A DNA stretch of 64,000 nt from Tetmemena sp. SeJ-2015 (Eukaryota; Ciliophora; Spirotrichea; Sporadotrichida; Oxytrichidae), in assembly GCA_027382625.1 (NCBI GenBank), contig JAJKFJ010022624.1, forward strand, positions 62,001-126,000. The letters are read 5' to 3'. Numbering within the stretch: position 1 is the stretch's first letter; each line of letters begins with the position of its first letter. Of the stretch, positions 39,725-52,597 are shown one piece after another. The notes beneath the pieces were generated by a model. It did not search any database and was not told where the DNA came from. It saw only the letters and a program-made list of their open reading frames with translations. Made by a program: the position numbers and the translations under genes.

Positions 39725-42700
39725 TCAACTTTGATATTGAGGAGTTAAGTCGAGATTAGGTTAGTTTACTATTTAGGAAAGGTATTCCATCTGTTAGTCA
39801 AGTTTCTTGCCTTTCATTAAATGAAATAAATAATGTTTGCCAATATGCTTAGACATCTAGTCTAATTTAGTAGCCTACTTAGCTTGAATGTACTCTATTT
39901 AGGACATATTTTTGTTCTGCTTTTTAATCTGCTCCTTGGTGTCTATCATTTCTTATCGCATGATTGCGTTATTTATCATCATCATTTTAAATATTATTTC
40001 AATTTACAAATTATAGAATCAGTTTTATAGTGCCATGAATCTCTAGCAACTGATGACTCTTGTGGTGATTTTCTCTTTCTCCAGAGTGGCGCTTGATTAT
40101 GACTATGAACTTCTCTGTGTCCTCCAGCTTATTTACCGAAGAAGGAATCACAAATGCGTTTTCATAGATTATTCTAGACTTCTCTTTAATAAAATTTAAA
40201 AGTTATAATGCACCACTCTTGATATGAGGCAAGTTTGGACTGTTTGTTTATCTCTTCAAAAGAGTGGGAGATTATAGAGATCAACAGATTTAACATCACT
40301 ATTTGCATTATGAAGCCACCTATTACAAATAGAATCCAGAGTGTAGTCTTCCCCTCTGATAAGTTAAAACTGTCAGTGTCATTATCCACCAAACTCATTC
40401 TGTAAGTGTATATGTATGCGTCCAGGATGTTGTCTAAACATTAAATAACAAATTTATTGCTATTGAGCGAATCAAAGTTTAGGAAATGCGAATCTTCATT
40501 CCCGTATTCACTCAATCTAAGGAAGGCTTCAGCAAATCCGATCTAGCAAAGCAACAGAAGAAACAGAAATTGCTTCATATTCCAAAATACATTCACTATT
40601 ATTCTAATCAAATAGCTCGTAGAATCAAATAGTCTCAGGAAGTAGAGGAAATTCAACCATAGAATCAAGCTACTTAAAGAATGGATTGATGGGAGTAAGC
40701 TCGCAGCTGAGAATTCAGCTGTTGTGGAATAGACCAAGTGTGTGATCATAGTGCTTGAAACAAGAATGATCTATATCAGATCCATCCAATTCTTAGCAGA
40801 TCTGAAATAGTTCAGCTATGTTATAAAAGAAGTAATAATTCTTAGTTTCAATTAACTGACGTATTTCTGAAGATATCATGTAAACTTGAAATAATAAGAT
40901 TGCAATTGTCATCCCTATTTTAACTTCTATGCTCACTACATCATTATCATGCATAGCTATAAAGTTAGAGAAATGTTCAATTTTTTATTATAAAATTTAT
41001 GAGAAGATGAAGAAGAGGAGATGATTGATTAGTGATGGGAAGTACAGAAAGATTATTGTGTAGTGCTTAGTTTACTTCCACTGGTAGTCTATTAGATACT
41101 GCAGAGTCTTAATCTCAAAAACACTGAGAGTCTTACACAGACTAAGAGCCAAAAATATATTCTGAATATCTTTATTGGCATGGATGTTTAGCTTTGGCAT
41201 ATCTAGAACCATGACCTTGACATCAGATTCGAGCTTATCCACTTCGAAAAAGTTGTCAATAAATTGCTACTTATTGGGCCATAGGTTACTAAGTTGAATC
41301 GTATAAGACTTTCCTCGTTTGGTTTTGATAGCGCCTCTCTTGTATTAACTCATTAGCTCAGTCTGAATTACTCTGGACTCTAAATATTGCTTGAGACTTG
41401 GCAGTTCTGTCCTGATTATGCTTGGTAGAATATCTATGATGTTGAAAGAATGTGAGTAGAAGGAGTGTCTAGTAAGCATTTTCAGGAAAATATCTATTGC
41501 GAAATAGTTTTTATTCTTGATACAAAGGTGAAGAGGAGTCATTCCATATGCATTTTTGATGAACAGGAACTAGAATTAATCAGAGAGTCTCTCTGAAATA
41601 ATCTAGAGGATTTCATTTATGTTAGCTATCAGATGTAGAAAGGTGTTTCCATCAGGGAATACAGAGAGCAGCAAAATATTCAAGTCAACTATGCTTATCT
41701 GCCTAATGATCTTGTGTAAGTTGTCCTTTAGTATTTTTTCAGTTAGCTGCCAATGATAATGAGTGAAACTTTGCTCAAGCATGGGCAAGTACTTCATATA
41801 GTGGTCACACCAAGAAAATTAGAACTCTATCATGGCGCTTTGAAACAAATGCTGTAGCTGTCTCTAGGTTGGAAGTTTCTACTGTCTTAGAAGAAATTAA
41901 TCTTAGTTTGCTAGTAGTTTCTTTTCCACATCATCTAGCTAGAAGAGCTTTAAGTTTATATGGAAACCCTTGTCTATGTTCTTGTTTGTGCCATAGTGAG
42001 ACGAAGGATTCATTATTCTGAATCCAGTTTAAATAAAATTATTGCCTTGAAGTTTCAATGAAATCCTTCTCTATATCAAATATTTTCTCAACCCCAGAAT
42101 GGTGAAGGATAAGCAAATTATTTATAAGAAATAGGGTAAATGATTGCGATTTTCTCGTTTCCTATCCATCTGAAATAGATGAATTAATTCAGCTTAGACT
42201 GGGACGTAACATCTGATGGAATATCTTTGTAAGTAGTTGCGTCAAGGGTCTTTTTGATAGAATAAGTCTTCGTTTTTAGTTCAAAGTCAAGATAGTATTC
42301 TAGATTAGGACTGACAATTGAGAAAAAAGAAAAGAAATTTTCATATTGAGTTGTTAAGATTATACTTCCAGTTGTTTGACTCAATCTAGCTAAATGTGAC
42401 CTGCTCCCAAGTGTAGATGCTTGATTCAAATTCAAAGTCACACCTCTCATAAAGCTCATAGGATTACTAGTCTATCATGAACTTTAAATCCTCACTGAAC
42501 TTGAATGACTGCTTGAACTCTGGCAGGAGGAAGTGCATCCTGATTTTAATTCTGCTGTTTGAAACTATTTCAATTAACTTAAAAAGCTTCAGGAAGCTCT
42601 GCTTCTCGAATTTAAATTTCTCCCCCTTGTAATATTCGTCCTGGATTATAACTCTTGCAGTCTCATCCTCTGCTCTTATCTATTCAACATACTAGCTTTC

Positions 42701-45700
42701 TGCTGAGATATAATTCTATTGGATTCTGTAGCCTTTCAGAAACCTTCCTGTTACAATATTGTTGAGAGTTCATCGGATAATTTTAATTAAGAATAAACTT
42801 AACTATTCAAATTTAGATATGGCAATTGAACAACGAAATTATTTTTTTTATGATATCGAAGATATTAAATTTAAAAAAATAAATCAGCTATTCTAACTAA
42901 GACATATTAGCTGTCCTCATTTATTTAAATAAATAATTCAATTTTAATTAAATTGTAGTCTATATTTATTGTGATTAGCTGCTGATGGCAATCTAGAATT
43001 ACGAGCTGATTGTCTATCCTCTTCCAAGCAAGTATTTTATAATTAGCAGATTCCAGGATCTTTGGCAAAAAGCAGTTATGATTTGGCTAGTTGTATATTC
43101 TGAGTCTGTGAACCTTTTGAAGTACAGCAACTCTATTTCCATTGCTGACTATCTTATTAGTGAAGACGGAGTTAACCACGTCGAACTTTATTGAGAATCC
43201 TTTAGTGTAATGATCGATCAAGCGGTATGTGAAGTTGCCTATATAGTTTATTTCATAAATCAACTCTCCACTTATCACTGGCTCATTCAGCCAAGGCACA
43301 TTATTTAACGCTCTGACAGAGTTTGAAGCCTTTTCAATTTCAAAAGTTCTCATTTACCCTATCAGTGTATCGTATTTCTAAAAGAAGAGGCGGCTTTTAT
43401 CTGCACTCTCAAATGCAAACCACTGGTCGGATTTAAAACTTGCCATCTTCTTGTCTATTTGGTTCACTATATATTTTCGTATATCATTTTCCAATTTAAA
43501 ATAATCATTTTTTATCGTATCAGATCTTTTTAGAAGTAGAGAGTCTTTAACTGTGATAATCTTTCATTGAAGAGCATGATTTTATCGTAGGTTGTCCTCC
43601 TTTGATAGTAAGTGACTAGCACATCATCATCTAAATACAATAGCAAAAAATTGTATCTTCAAAGTATTCATTCACCTAACTGACCCAAGAGTCTTTTATT
43701 CTGAAAGACCACATTAAACATAAAACCACAAACAAATAAATTGTCCTTCCTGATCAAGCTTAGTTATAACATACACGGCATAGTAGTTGCTGATTACATA
43801 TTTAAATTCCCCTTGGATCTCCGAGATCAAACTAATTGTGAAATCTTCATTCAATACTTGCAAGAAATCGATATGTCGATTCATTATCAAGTAGATTTGA
43901 TCCGAGTGCTGGAAGATTTTTTTAACTTCACAGTCCAGGAAACTTTCATGCACCAGTTTCAAAGTGTTAATGTCGTAAACTCGTAAACAGTTCAGCCTCA
44001 CAACATATACCTGATCATGAGCAAAAGTGAAAAGCACTTCTGCTATGCTCTTCTGCTTCATGCTCTGCCAGTCTCTGTAATCCATGGTTTCTGTCTTCTA
44101 GTCGGATATCTACTCTTAATTAAAAACGTATCTTGAGAGACATATGAAATGTAGTCGACCCTTTGGCTTTGTCGCGAGTAGAAATACATGGTCTTATTGA
44201 ACATCCAAATCTCATCATACACAACAAAAAAATCCGATTAGTCACCAAATCTCAAGCTTACTATTCTTCTTGCTAAAGATCATTATTCCATTCTTGTACA
44301 CCTCTTAAAAATAAGAAATATGTTCTATCTTTTTTACTCTACCTATCCAGACTATTTCAAAGCCAAGATAGTAGCAAACTCATAGTCAAACTTGATATCT
44401 ACGACAGGGTCATTGCTGACATCAAACAGCCGATCTTATTGGGAATTGCTCACTAAGATTTCTTTTTCCTTTATAGTAAGCTTTTCAACCATAATCGTAT
44501 TATCAGTGCACTCGATGATGAGATTAAACCTGTCAGCCTAGTCGTAAAAAGCTCTGATTATTCTTTTAAAGCCAACTATCTTATTCTTATCTTCCTACGG
44601 CTATTCAATTTATAGCTTCTACTGGATGATAACAATAGAGTCTGTATTATAAGTAAAGTATGTTTGAATTAATGATATCTTGAAACTTCTTCTTGAAGGG
44701 CGTGAAGTAAGTCATTCTTCTGTTGCTATTGTTTCGCCTGGTTGATGGTAGACTTTGCATGGAATATCTTTTAGAAGAACTTTGCTAATCTGTTAGGATT
44801 GGGTTAATGTCTGCACTTACTTAATTTAAAGTTATCATCATCTCCATTATCAATAAGATGATTTAACTGGTAGTAGTTGTTTTCTATTGAATATCTATTT
44901 TCAAGACATCTTAAAATTGCATAATGATAGGATTGAATCTTGGTAGTCCTCGAATTGCAAGATCAGCTCCACCATTCTCACTGAGCTCTCACTCGCCAGC
45001 AAACAGCAATTCTTGCTCACTGATATGATAGTGTACTCATCTTCTTAAGGGTATTAATAACTATATTTTAGTTATATAACAAAAGTAAAAGATATTTTAA
45101 ATAAACTTACTAAAAGACTGAATAAAATCTATTTTAAAGATTGTGGATAAAAATTATTTTGCCCACCCTTCATTCTACCTTTTCTAATTATATAAATCAT
45201 AAGGCTTAATTTTCCTTAATGGAGATAAATAAAAAAGTACTTGTCCTTTTTATTTTACCAATTCCGAATTGATTATGGACAGTTAGAAATGTTCTGGAAA
45301 GTAATAATTACCTGAGACAGCAGGAGTGAAGTCGGGGATCCTCAGGATTTCGACAGTGTCGTTTTTGAAAATGTGAACGATCATGAGCTTGTCTGAGATC
45401 TTCTCTTGTCGGTTGAACTTGATGGCTGCCAAGTAAATAGGGAAGTGATGGTCGATGCCCCAGCAAACGATATCATCTACAAATTACATCCAATTCAAAG
45501 TTTCTAATCACTAGCTTCTCACTTACGCTAAAGAGAGATTTACTCCCAAAACATAAAGTTTCATTCTCACAAATAAAGAAAGCGTGATATTTGTGATAGT
45601 AAACTTTGTTTCTATTTCGCCACACTTGAAGCAAGAAATTAGCTTGATAGCAGTCTCTCATCTTTTAGTGGTTTAACTTTAATAGAACAAGTGCGATGAA

Positions 45701-46067
45701 AAAATAAACACAATTAAATTTTAAAATGTTGTACCTCTAAAACTACCTTCTGACTTCAACGTAGCTCTCTATAGAAATTTATTAGGTTTTCATCTTCTTT
45801 TTTATTCTTAGTGAAGCTCTCTCGATGCTGTTCGTTAACTTATCAGTTTTAAAATTACCTACATGAATCATAAATTAGAAATTATTTCATTCTCTATCTA
45901 TTTTTGTGTAATGAAATATCGAGGTCGACTGAGTTATCTTGAATGTACTGCTAGGGAGTATAGCCGAGCATGGGAAAGGCTTTCTCCTCGTCGCTTTGAA
46001 TTTTGAGGTCCCTCTCACTCATCAAGGAGTTGAGGGAGACGAACGAAACTTCTGGTTTGACTTTCAT
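39725..46067 (-). CDS. Large channel protein: beta-propeller-like N-terminus, ankyrin repeats, TRP-type ion transport domain
   Basis: A 6.3-kb minus-strand coding region, probably one gene. The ATG at 46067 gives MKVKPEVSFVSLNSLMSERD and FPMLGYTPQQYIQDNSVDLD. Between about 45700 and 43000 are repeated beta-rich blocks such as VVRLNCLRVYDINTLKLVHE and YYAVYVITKLDQEGQFICLW, like WD/beta-propeller blades. At 41550-41350 an ankyrin-type block reads MTPLHLCIKNKNYFAIDIFL. The region 41050-40180 carries several hydrophobic segments and ends with the pore/S6 block TTLWILFVIGGFIMQIVMLN and LLISIISHSFEEI, typical of TRP channels. A cytoplasmic coiled coil (NAIMRQEMIDTKEQIKKQNK) ends at TGA 39725-39727. 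Ciliates have other channels with N-terminal propellers, so a single fusion is reasonable, but two adjacent genes cannot be excluded because AT-rich breaks near 42800-42960 and 45050-45300 are not resolved. Confidence 0.65.
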
Positions 46068-46594
46068 CCGAGAATTAATAACAATATTAGCAACCTCGCT
46101 ATCACAAGACAAAATATATCATAAAAATTAATAAATTATTTCTATTCAAGAATATGATAATTATATAGAGGTTAATAAGTTAAGAGGCATTTTATATTGA
46201 GGACAGAAAATATATAAACTTGCTTAATAAAAATTAATCATAGAGCGCCTGAATAAGACATAGTTTAAGAATTTATGTTGAGAATCTCCGCTTGTAGAAA
46301 TATTTTAGATTTGACATTTATATTTCAAAGGAGAAAATCTGTAATGGCGATATAAAAGCAATATCATAATTTAATGTTAGTTTTATAAATAAATTTCACC
46401 AAAAAAGATTGCACATAAATTGTTGAGTATAATTAAAATAAATGATTTTAGCCTACTGCCGAAAATTGAAGAAGAGGAGGTGGAGAAATTATTATTTGAG
46501 TTGTTCAATATTTTATCGGCGCTCTCTTAAAATGGCTTCTCTCACAATAAAAAATATATTTTATTAAAGTGTGCTCAAAGTAATTCAGCCTCAT

Positions 46595-46755
46595 TTTATC
46601 GCTTTTAGGAATCTATATCTGGCTTGACGTTGTTTTAAGGAGAAATGAAAGGAGAATCAAGTTTGGTTTATGTTTATTGACGGGCATTTTCAATTTCTCT
46701 GTTCTAATAGAAATTAATGTTTTAAAGAGAGAATATAATAAATATAAGATAATTC
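46595..46755 (+). CDS. Small membrane-protein fragment, copy 1
   Basis: Plus-strand frame GIYIWLDVVLRRNERRIKFG followed by LCLLTGIFNFSVLIEINVLK. The corresponding block in copy 2 (51772-51990) has an ATG and two clear hydrophobic helices; here the first helix is degraded. Unknown function. Confidence 0.4.
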
Positions 46756-46797
46756 GGGGAGCCTTTCCTTGAAAGTAAAATTTTATAATGAATAAAG

Positions 46798-47230
46798 ATG
46801 CCATTTCAACGATAGATGTTTGTTACAGTCTACGGAGAGATCTTGAGATAAGGAAACTTCTATGGAGATCTTCACTCCAAATGAAGTGCGCTAGTGGGAA
46901 GAGTTAGAGATCCAATAAATATTGAATGTGGGCACATTTGAAACTTAGAAGTGCGATGAGGAACAGCTGCAACTCCTAATTTCTCATCTGCAACTTTCAA
47001 ATGCGAAAGTATAGTGCGCGCTGGCACTTTCAACATTTTTGCGGATGGAGTTGATGTTGAGAACTGGCTATTCTACTGTACTTATGATAAGGGTGACTAC
47101 ATCATAAAGAGATCAAATGAAACTGAGATAGGATGTGTATTTATTTTTGAGTTATTTGCGTTTGACTCGCATGATTATAAAGTATTATAGAAATTATTTC
47201 AACAACTTATATTCACTTTCTTATCATAAT
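46798..47230 (+). CDS. Short gene of unknown function with two resolved IESs
   Basis: The ATG at 46798 gives MPFQRQMFVTVYGE. An IES with pointer GAGATCTT (46837-46864) joins to IFTPNEVRQWEELEIQQIL, and a second IES with pointer GGCAC (46931-47022) joins NVGTF to NIFADGVDVENWLFYCTYDK and then GDYIIKRSNETEIGC. Without these excisions the same stretch shows three in-frame TGAs. After about 47140 the frame stays open into AT-rich sequence (IFELFAFDSHDYKV), and the true end is unclear. Opposite strand to the kinase-like gene next to it. No family recognised. Confidence 0.5.
46837..46864 (+). other. IES, pointer GAGATCTT
   Basis: GAGATCTT at 46837-46844 and 46865-46872; excision gives FVTVYGEIFTPNEVRQWEE. 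Confidence 0.75.
46931..47022 (+). other. IES, pointer GGCAC
   Basis: GGCAC at 46931-46935 and 47023-47027; excision of 92 nt gives ILNVGTFNIFADGVDVENW. Confidence 0.75.
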
Positions 47231-47439
47231 ATGGGTTTTTTAATGCCACTAATAATTTACTTAACTAACATATTTAATTGTAACATTTGTTTCATTAGTG
47301 CTATACGAAGCAATCATTGCTTTTAATTTTTCTAGATAATTTTCCCCTGTATCAATATCTTTATTTTCGCTTGATATATTTCTTGCTCGAATATAAATTG
47401 TATCCAAAATAATCATTTAAAAGTTAAATTATCTCGGAA

Positions 47440-50420
47440 TCTAATTTAATATAAGAATAATTTTTACTTAAAAATTTGTTTAAAAAGACTATACAAATCA
47501 TGGGCTGTTAAATAGTCATTAAACTCTTCCATTTTCATCTCTTCCCATATTTTAAATTGGTTTTGTAAAACATGCACTATAAAATAAACATAATTATATT
47601 TGAAAGTTTGGGTTTAGATCTCTAAGCTTCTCATTTTATCTTATCCCTGTCTAAATAGCCGACTCATTAATTGAATCTTCGACTATAATCAATACTTAAA
47701 ATAAGTTAAACTTCAACTTTTTCTTCTGCATTCTTAAGTCCATTAACGACTCCCGTTTGTTGAATATAGAGATTTAAGAACACGTTATAGAAGCAGTATT
47801 AATCGCTCATTTCGAATTTATACAAAATTAAGATTCATATTCTAGTAATATGACAGCTCTTAAACAAATATTATGAATGCAATAATTATTATGATATTTA
47901 ATTGCAGCTTGAGCATTTTGATTAAGAAGTATTTCCTTTGTTCTTTGAGATTTTTATATCTTAAAATAATTAAATTACTATCTCTATGGATGATGTTGTT
48001 CTTGTGAAGATGCTGGATGCCTTAGCAAATCTCCCATATCTACTTAGTGATATTCATCTTGGACTTTAAACATTTATTTATAATTTTAACTAATTCGTAG
48101 TCAAATGATAAACACAGAGTCCCGTTCCTTACTTTGATAGAAGTTAGAATCATTTACTGGTCTGGACCTTATTCAAGATAAGTAAAGTCGAACTTAAACT
48201 TCAGATCTATCATATAAGCGTCATTTGTGCAAATATAATTTTTTATTGTAGGTAATTAAAGTCTTTTCCATTTAATGACATTGAAAATATAAAATCTACA
48301 TATTTTTTAATTTGTCTCGGTCTCTTCTTGAAAAACCATTTAGTGCTTAATAATTATAAAACGACTTAAGATTATCCCTATTTTTTGCTTGTAGGTAATA
48401 TAGTCAACTATCCAATTGGCGTGAGGCTAGTGCTTTACTTTCATTGCTATCTTTTCCGACTCAATGGAGGATGTCATCATTTTTCCAATTTTTTAAAATT
48501 AATTTAAACAATATTTTTTTTGGTAAAGTTTAATTTATAATTTAAAATTTCATATAAAAAAATTGGCTAGAGAGATGAGTCTGATAACGTCCTAGGCAGA
48601 GATTTTGAATTTATTGTTTGAGTAGGGGAGGACTTCATCTTGAAATCCAAAACTACTGAATGCACTGGATCCGCTACGGTTTCCTTTTCCGCTCTCATCC
48701 CCAGAGTCATTAGTTTCGTCCAGATCATCAGGCATATCATCGTCTAAATCGGTTTGCTTATATTACTACAGGTAATGGGTTAAAAAAGTAAAAGAAACTA
48801 AGTACGTTCAGATTCCCTTCGAAATGTATGACCTTCTAAATAAAAGACACATTTATTTCATTTAAGAAAAAGAAATATAAATTATAAAGATATTCATAGA
48901 AAGTACAACTCTTCTAGTTTAGATGATATAGGAGGAATTTTAATTAAAATCGATGATTAGTTAAAATAATAAATGGAGAGTGTAAAATGGTGACAGTTGA
49001 AATCGCAAATTCACCCCCTGATCTGCAGCTTGTTAGATAGCTTATCAAAAATTAATATGTGTTTCTTCTTTAATCAACTCCACAGCACCTCTCAGCAGGG
49101 AGATATGATGAGCGCAGTATATTTAAATTCAAATATGAAATTTACACCAACTTGTGTCGTTTATAACTCTTGACTGAGCACTCCCACACAAAAGTTGCAA
49201 GGATATAAAGTTCTTAGAATTTCATGCTGAATCGAATGGTATAAAAATTATTCAAATTGGACACACTTCAACTGTCACTTCTTAAAGACATTTTAATTTA
49301 ATATATAAATTAATTTGATTTTTCATTAAATTCTCAGCTATAATAAAGTCTTCTGAATTAAGCAGTGAAAAATAAATGGAGAATTTAAAGAATGTTTTTA
49401 ATGAAGTGAAAATAAAAATGGAGTTATTAGGCAAAAATATTTGCACTATTAATTTAGCTTAACTGATAGCAGTATGGATCTTGAGTTATATTCTCACTCT
49501 ATCGTTTGTGGTTACGAAAAGGGGGAATAATTGCCTTGATCTTAATATTAAATTATTTATTTTAGGTTTTAAAATTTTTTAATAAAACCCTCCTTAATTC
49601 ATAATTTTAAAAATAGAGTAAAACTTATAAATAATTATATTCTCAAGTCTTTTGCCCAGGACACTGTCACTCATTTAAGGTCAAACTATATTATTTTTGA
49701 AATTATTTTATATTCTATAATCCTTTAAAGGATAAATTCTTATAAAGTAATGTATTTTGAAAATTGGATTCAAATCTAATGAATTCCTTCTCTTTTTAAG
49801 GGAATTTAGTTTTTTTATTTTCCCTTAAAGGGTTGGGGGAAATCCATTCCTTTGCAATTTTTTTTTTTAATCATTTATCCTGCTTTTAAAAAAAATTATT
49901 GTAAAAGAAAAATCTTTTTTTTTTAAAATTTTAAATTTCTTTTAGGGAAAAAAAAGGGCCCCCTTGGGTTTTTTTGTAAGGGGTTATTTTTACAAAAAAA
50001 AGGGGTTCCCAAAAAAAAAAAGGCCCTTTAAACTCTTGGTCCCCCTCTTCTTTCCTAGTAACATTTTCAAGAGCAAATACAATTTTATCATTGTGGAAAA
50101 ATAAATTAAGAGCTCTCATTCTGATTTATAACTACTCATTCTGAGCCTTTTATTCTGAAATAAGTTTTCAATAATGTTGTAATTAAGATTTATTACATAA
50201 TTTAGAATACACATCTATAAAGTACTTGCTTTCCTAAGAATCGCTTCCTTTCTGCTTCACGATCCAAGGGGGACTGATTTTTTTTAAGCGGGAGCCGCTT
50301 TTTTCTGGAAAGTCAAGTAAACGCGTCTTGTAGTTATTTTTGTTACAGGATCTTGGAAATCTGCAACCGAGAACATTAAACTGAGCAGCACTTTGTTATC
50401 CCCTTCTTTCCCAAAGGGTT
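47440..50420 (-). CDS. Protein kinase-like gene, heavily interrupted (copy 1)
   Basis: Minus-strand blocks in order: 50410-50200 (NKVLLSLMFSVADFQDPVTK, TTRRVYL, then WIVKQKGSDSQESKYFIDVY), 50115-50030 (HNDKIVFALENVTRKEE), 48780-48560 (acidic DLDDDMPDDLDETNDSGDES, then SSAFSSFGFQDEVLPYS and SAQDVIRLISLAN), 48475-48390 (IESEKIAMKVKHQPHANWIV, a possible N-lobe Lys/HPNIV region), 48240-47960 (NDAYMIDLKFKFDFTYLEQG and QIWEICQGIQHLHKNNIIHR with DSNLIIL). The last block is a clear kinase catalytic-loop signature (IxHRDxxxxNxLL), although the lysine two residues after the catalytic Asp appears replaced. A C-terminal helical part includes WEEMKMEEFNDYLTAHDLYS near 47540. No DFG motif was located. Much of 49800-50600 is homopolymer-inflated. 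Whether the gene is functional is open. Confidence 0.45.
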
Positions 50421-50600
50421 TTTTTTATTTTGGGGCAAAAATTTATTTATTAAAGGAATTTAAGCCTAAACTTCCCCCAAATATTTCAATTGTCTTTGAA
50501 GGATCGTTTTGCCATTGGGGGGAAAAAATCTTTGGGTTATCTTCTAGTCTCCCCTCAACCCCTTTCCTTGGGCTCCTCAAAAATTTTAAATTTTGCTTTG
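49780..50600. other. Homopolymer-inflated, probably low-quality sequence
   Basis: Runs of A, T, C and G are abnormally long and follow one another (for example 49945-50030 and 50400-50580). Compared with the duplicate copy at 55780-55880 and 57900-58150 the same words are recognisable but stretched. This is typical of poor base calling, not of biology. Confidence 0.6.
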
Positions 50601-50859
50601 ATTTTAATTATATTCTTCATTAATTTGCTGAGATCAGTAAAATAGATTATTTATAAACACTTTCTGCAACACTACCTTTAAATCTAATTCAAATTTTGTT
50701 TTCAAAATTAATGAATAAAAATTAAAAATTTAAGGTTTTTGAAAAAGACTAAAACAAGTTCCAATCTAAAAAATTAAACCTTAAAATTTAAAAAACTCAA
50801 AACATTTATTAAATAGGGCTTCCAGAGGAAAGATTAGGGGGAAATTTGGAAATTAAACC

Positions 50860-51260
50860 CAATTTTTTATTGCCCCTATGGAGTGGGTTTTTGACTATTT
50901 TTAAAACCCCCACCTGCCCCCCCTTTATAAAAAATGGGGGCACTTTCGCTCTCCCTTTGAAAGCATCCCCCTGTTTCCCCCTCTAGGGCTTTCTGAACAC
51001 TGACCAGGGGGGCCCCAGCCGGAAGCTGCAAGAGGACCGGGGGGGCTATTTTCCCAAAATTTACTGCACCCGGGGGAATGGCCAAGAATCCCTGCGTTAA
51101 AACCCCCCCTGACTGAGGGCGTGAGCTGCAGTCACTCGGGGGCCTCGGGGGCCATGCCTGGAGCTCCCTAAATGGGCAAAGGGGCGTAAACTCTTCCTCC
51201 GGTGTCTGATTTAGGGTGCCCATAGCGGTAGTCATAGGGTGGCCGCTACCAGTGTCTTTA
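50860..51260. other. GC-rich island with stretched C and G runs
   Basis: About 400 bp strikingly richer in G and C than everything around it, with poly-C and poly-G runs. A minus-strand standard-code open frame (50876-51235) exists but its composition is simple Pro/Gly/Gln text and I do not believe it is a gene. Either a foreign insertion or poor-quality sequence. Confidence 0.45.
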
Positions 51261-51771
51261 TCCTCAGTTATATAGTGTTTTTTTATTGATATAGTATCAC
51301 TGCAGTCGCCGTAGTCAGTGCGTCATCTGCTGCTTCCGCCTTTTTTTTATTTCCTTTTTTTTCCGAGTCAGATCCATCAGCTACTCCATCTTCCTCTGGA
51401 AGTCCTATTTAAAAATTACAGAAAATATATAAACTTGCTTACTCAAAATTAATAATAGAGCGACTCAATAAGACATAGTTTAAGAATTTATGTTGGGAAT
51501 CTCTGATGTGTTTTAATTTAAAATTTTAAATTTTTCAAAGGAAAAATTTGGGGTTTTAAAAAGAAAAATTTTATAATTTAATTTTAGTTTTATAAATAAA
51601 TCTCACAAAAAAAGATTGCACATAAATTGTTGAGTATAATTAAAAAAATTATTTTTGCCTATTCCTTAAAATTTAATTTGGATACCTAATGAGATTTATA
51701 GGATAATGTGTCATCTTTTGCGCTCTTTCTTAATCTTGTCGTGCAAGTAAATAATTAATTTTATTTTAGCT

Positions 51772-51990
51772 ATGCAGCCTTTTATATATTTCATCCTTTT
51801 ATTTTTGCTCGGAGGAATCTTTATCTGGCTAGTTGTTGCTTTAAGAAGAATTGTGCTGAGAAACAAGAGAAGAATCAAGTTTGGTTTATGCTTTTTGGGC
51901 ATTTTCATTTTCTTTGTTCTAATAGAAATTAATGCTTTAAAGAGAGAATAGAATAAATATAAGATCTTTCTTTAGAAAAGGAATTTTTTT
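51772..51990 (+). CDS. Small two-helix membrane protein (copy 2)
   Basis: The plus-strand ATG at 51772 gives MQPFIYFILLFLLGGIFIWL, a hydrophobic helix, a basic loop RRIVLRNKRRIKFG, and a second helix CFLGIFIFFVLIEI, then a polar NALKREQNKYKIF end. The matching block in copy 1 (46595-46755) conserves the loop and second helix. The true stop is unclear because the frame runs into low-complexity T/A sequence. No family recognised. Confidence 0.45.
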
Positions 51991-52348
51991 TTTTCCATAT
52001 ATTACTTAAGTAACATATTTAATTGGTACTTTAGTTTATTCACGAAATAGTCTCCCAAAAATAAAAACTCTATTTTATCTCACATAAAAATATAATCAAC
52101 TTTAGAAATTTTATTTAAGTAGAGGAATTAACAATTTATTTTTCTCCAAATTTTTTTTTAAAAAAAAAAGTCATTTTGAAGTAGAACCAATTTTCAATTT
52201 TTTTAAAAAAATGAATGGCTTAAAAATATTTATTTTTTAAATTTTCCCCCACCAAAAATCATATTTTTAAATAAAGTAAAAAATAATTTTTACTTAATTT
52301 AAAATTTTTTTTTTTAATATTTGAAATTAAAAAAAGTTGTAAAAACGC

Positions 52349-52416
52349 TATTATAGATAAATTTTAAAAGTTTAGAAGTGGGAGCAGAAGGTGAAATAAA
52401 CTGTAAGGGAATTGAT
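52349..52416 (+). repeat. Left terminal inverted repeat
   Basis: Inverted partner at 54151-54219; the inner 36 bases are nearly identical. Confidence 0.8.
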
Positions 52417-52597
52417 TTTATTAGTATTAGAAAGAGATTTAATCAGTGGAGACAGTATCCCCTAATTATTAATTACTTATGATTATCTGCAATTACTCTG
52501 TATATTTAATGGTTGAGTGTCTTCCTAGTGATACTATTAAACACAGGTCTCCAACTATCTATTTTTTTTTCACTCCAGCAGCACCTCTCTTCAGGCC

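Larger units (their letters stand above)
46204..50640. repeat. Segmental duplication, copy 1
   Basis: Matches 51418-58310 in the same order and orientation: 46204-46300 with 51418-51510, 46600-46740 with 51790-51960, 47830-47930 with 54250-54345, 48150-48240 with 54580-54670, 48590-48760 with 55040-55190, and 50150-50400 with 57880-58120. Identity is high in the blocks by eye but differs by many substitutions, so the duplication is not recent. Confidence 0.75.

Noticed and set aside
46831..47142. Possible use of TGA as Trp or Cys, or a mitochondrial-code insert
   Set aside because: Two IES excisions restore an open frame without any TGA, and no other gene in the window needs TGA as a sense codon.
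50876..51235. 119-codon minus-strand standard-code ORF
   Set aside because: It lies in a homopolymer-inflated GC-rich block, has simple Pro/Gly-rich composition and no conserved motif.
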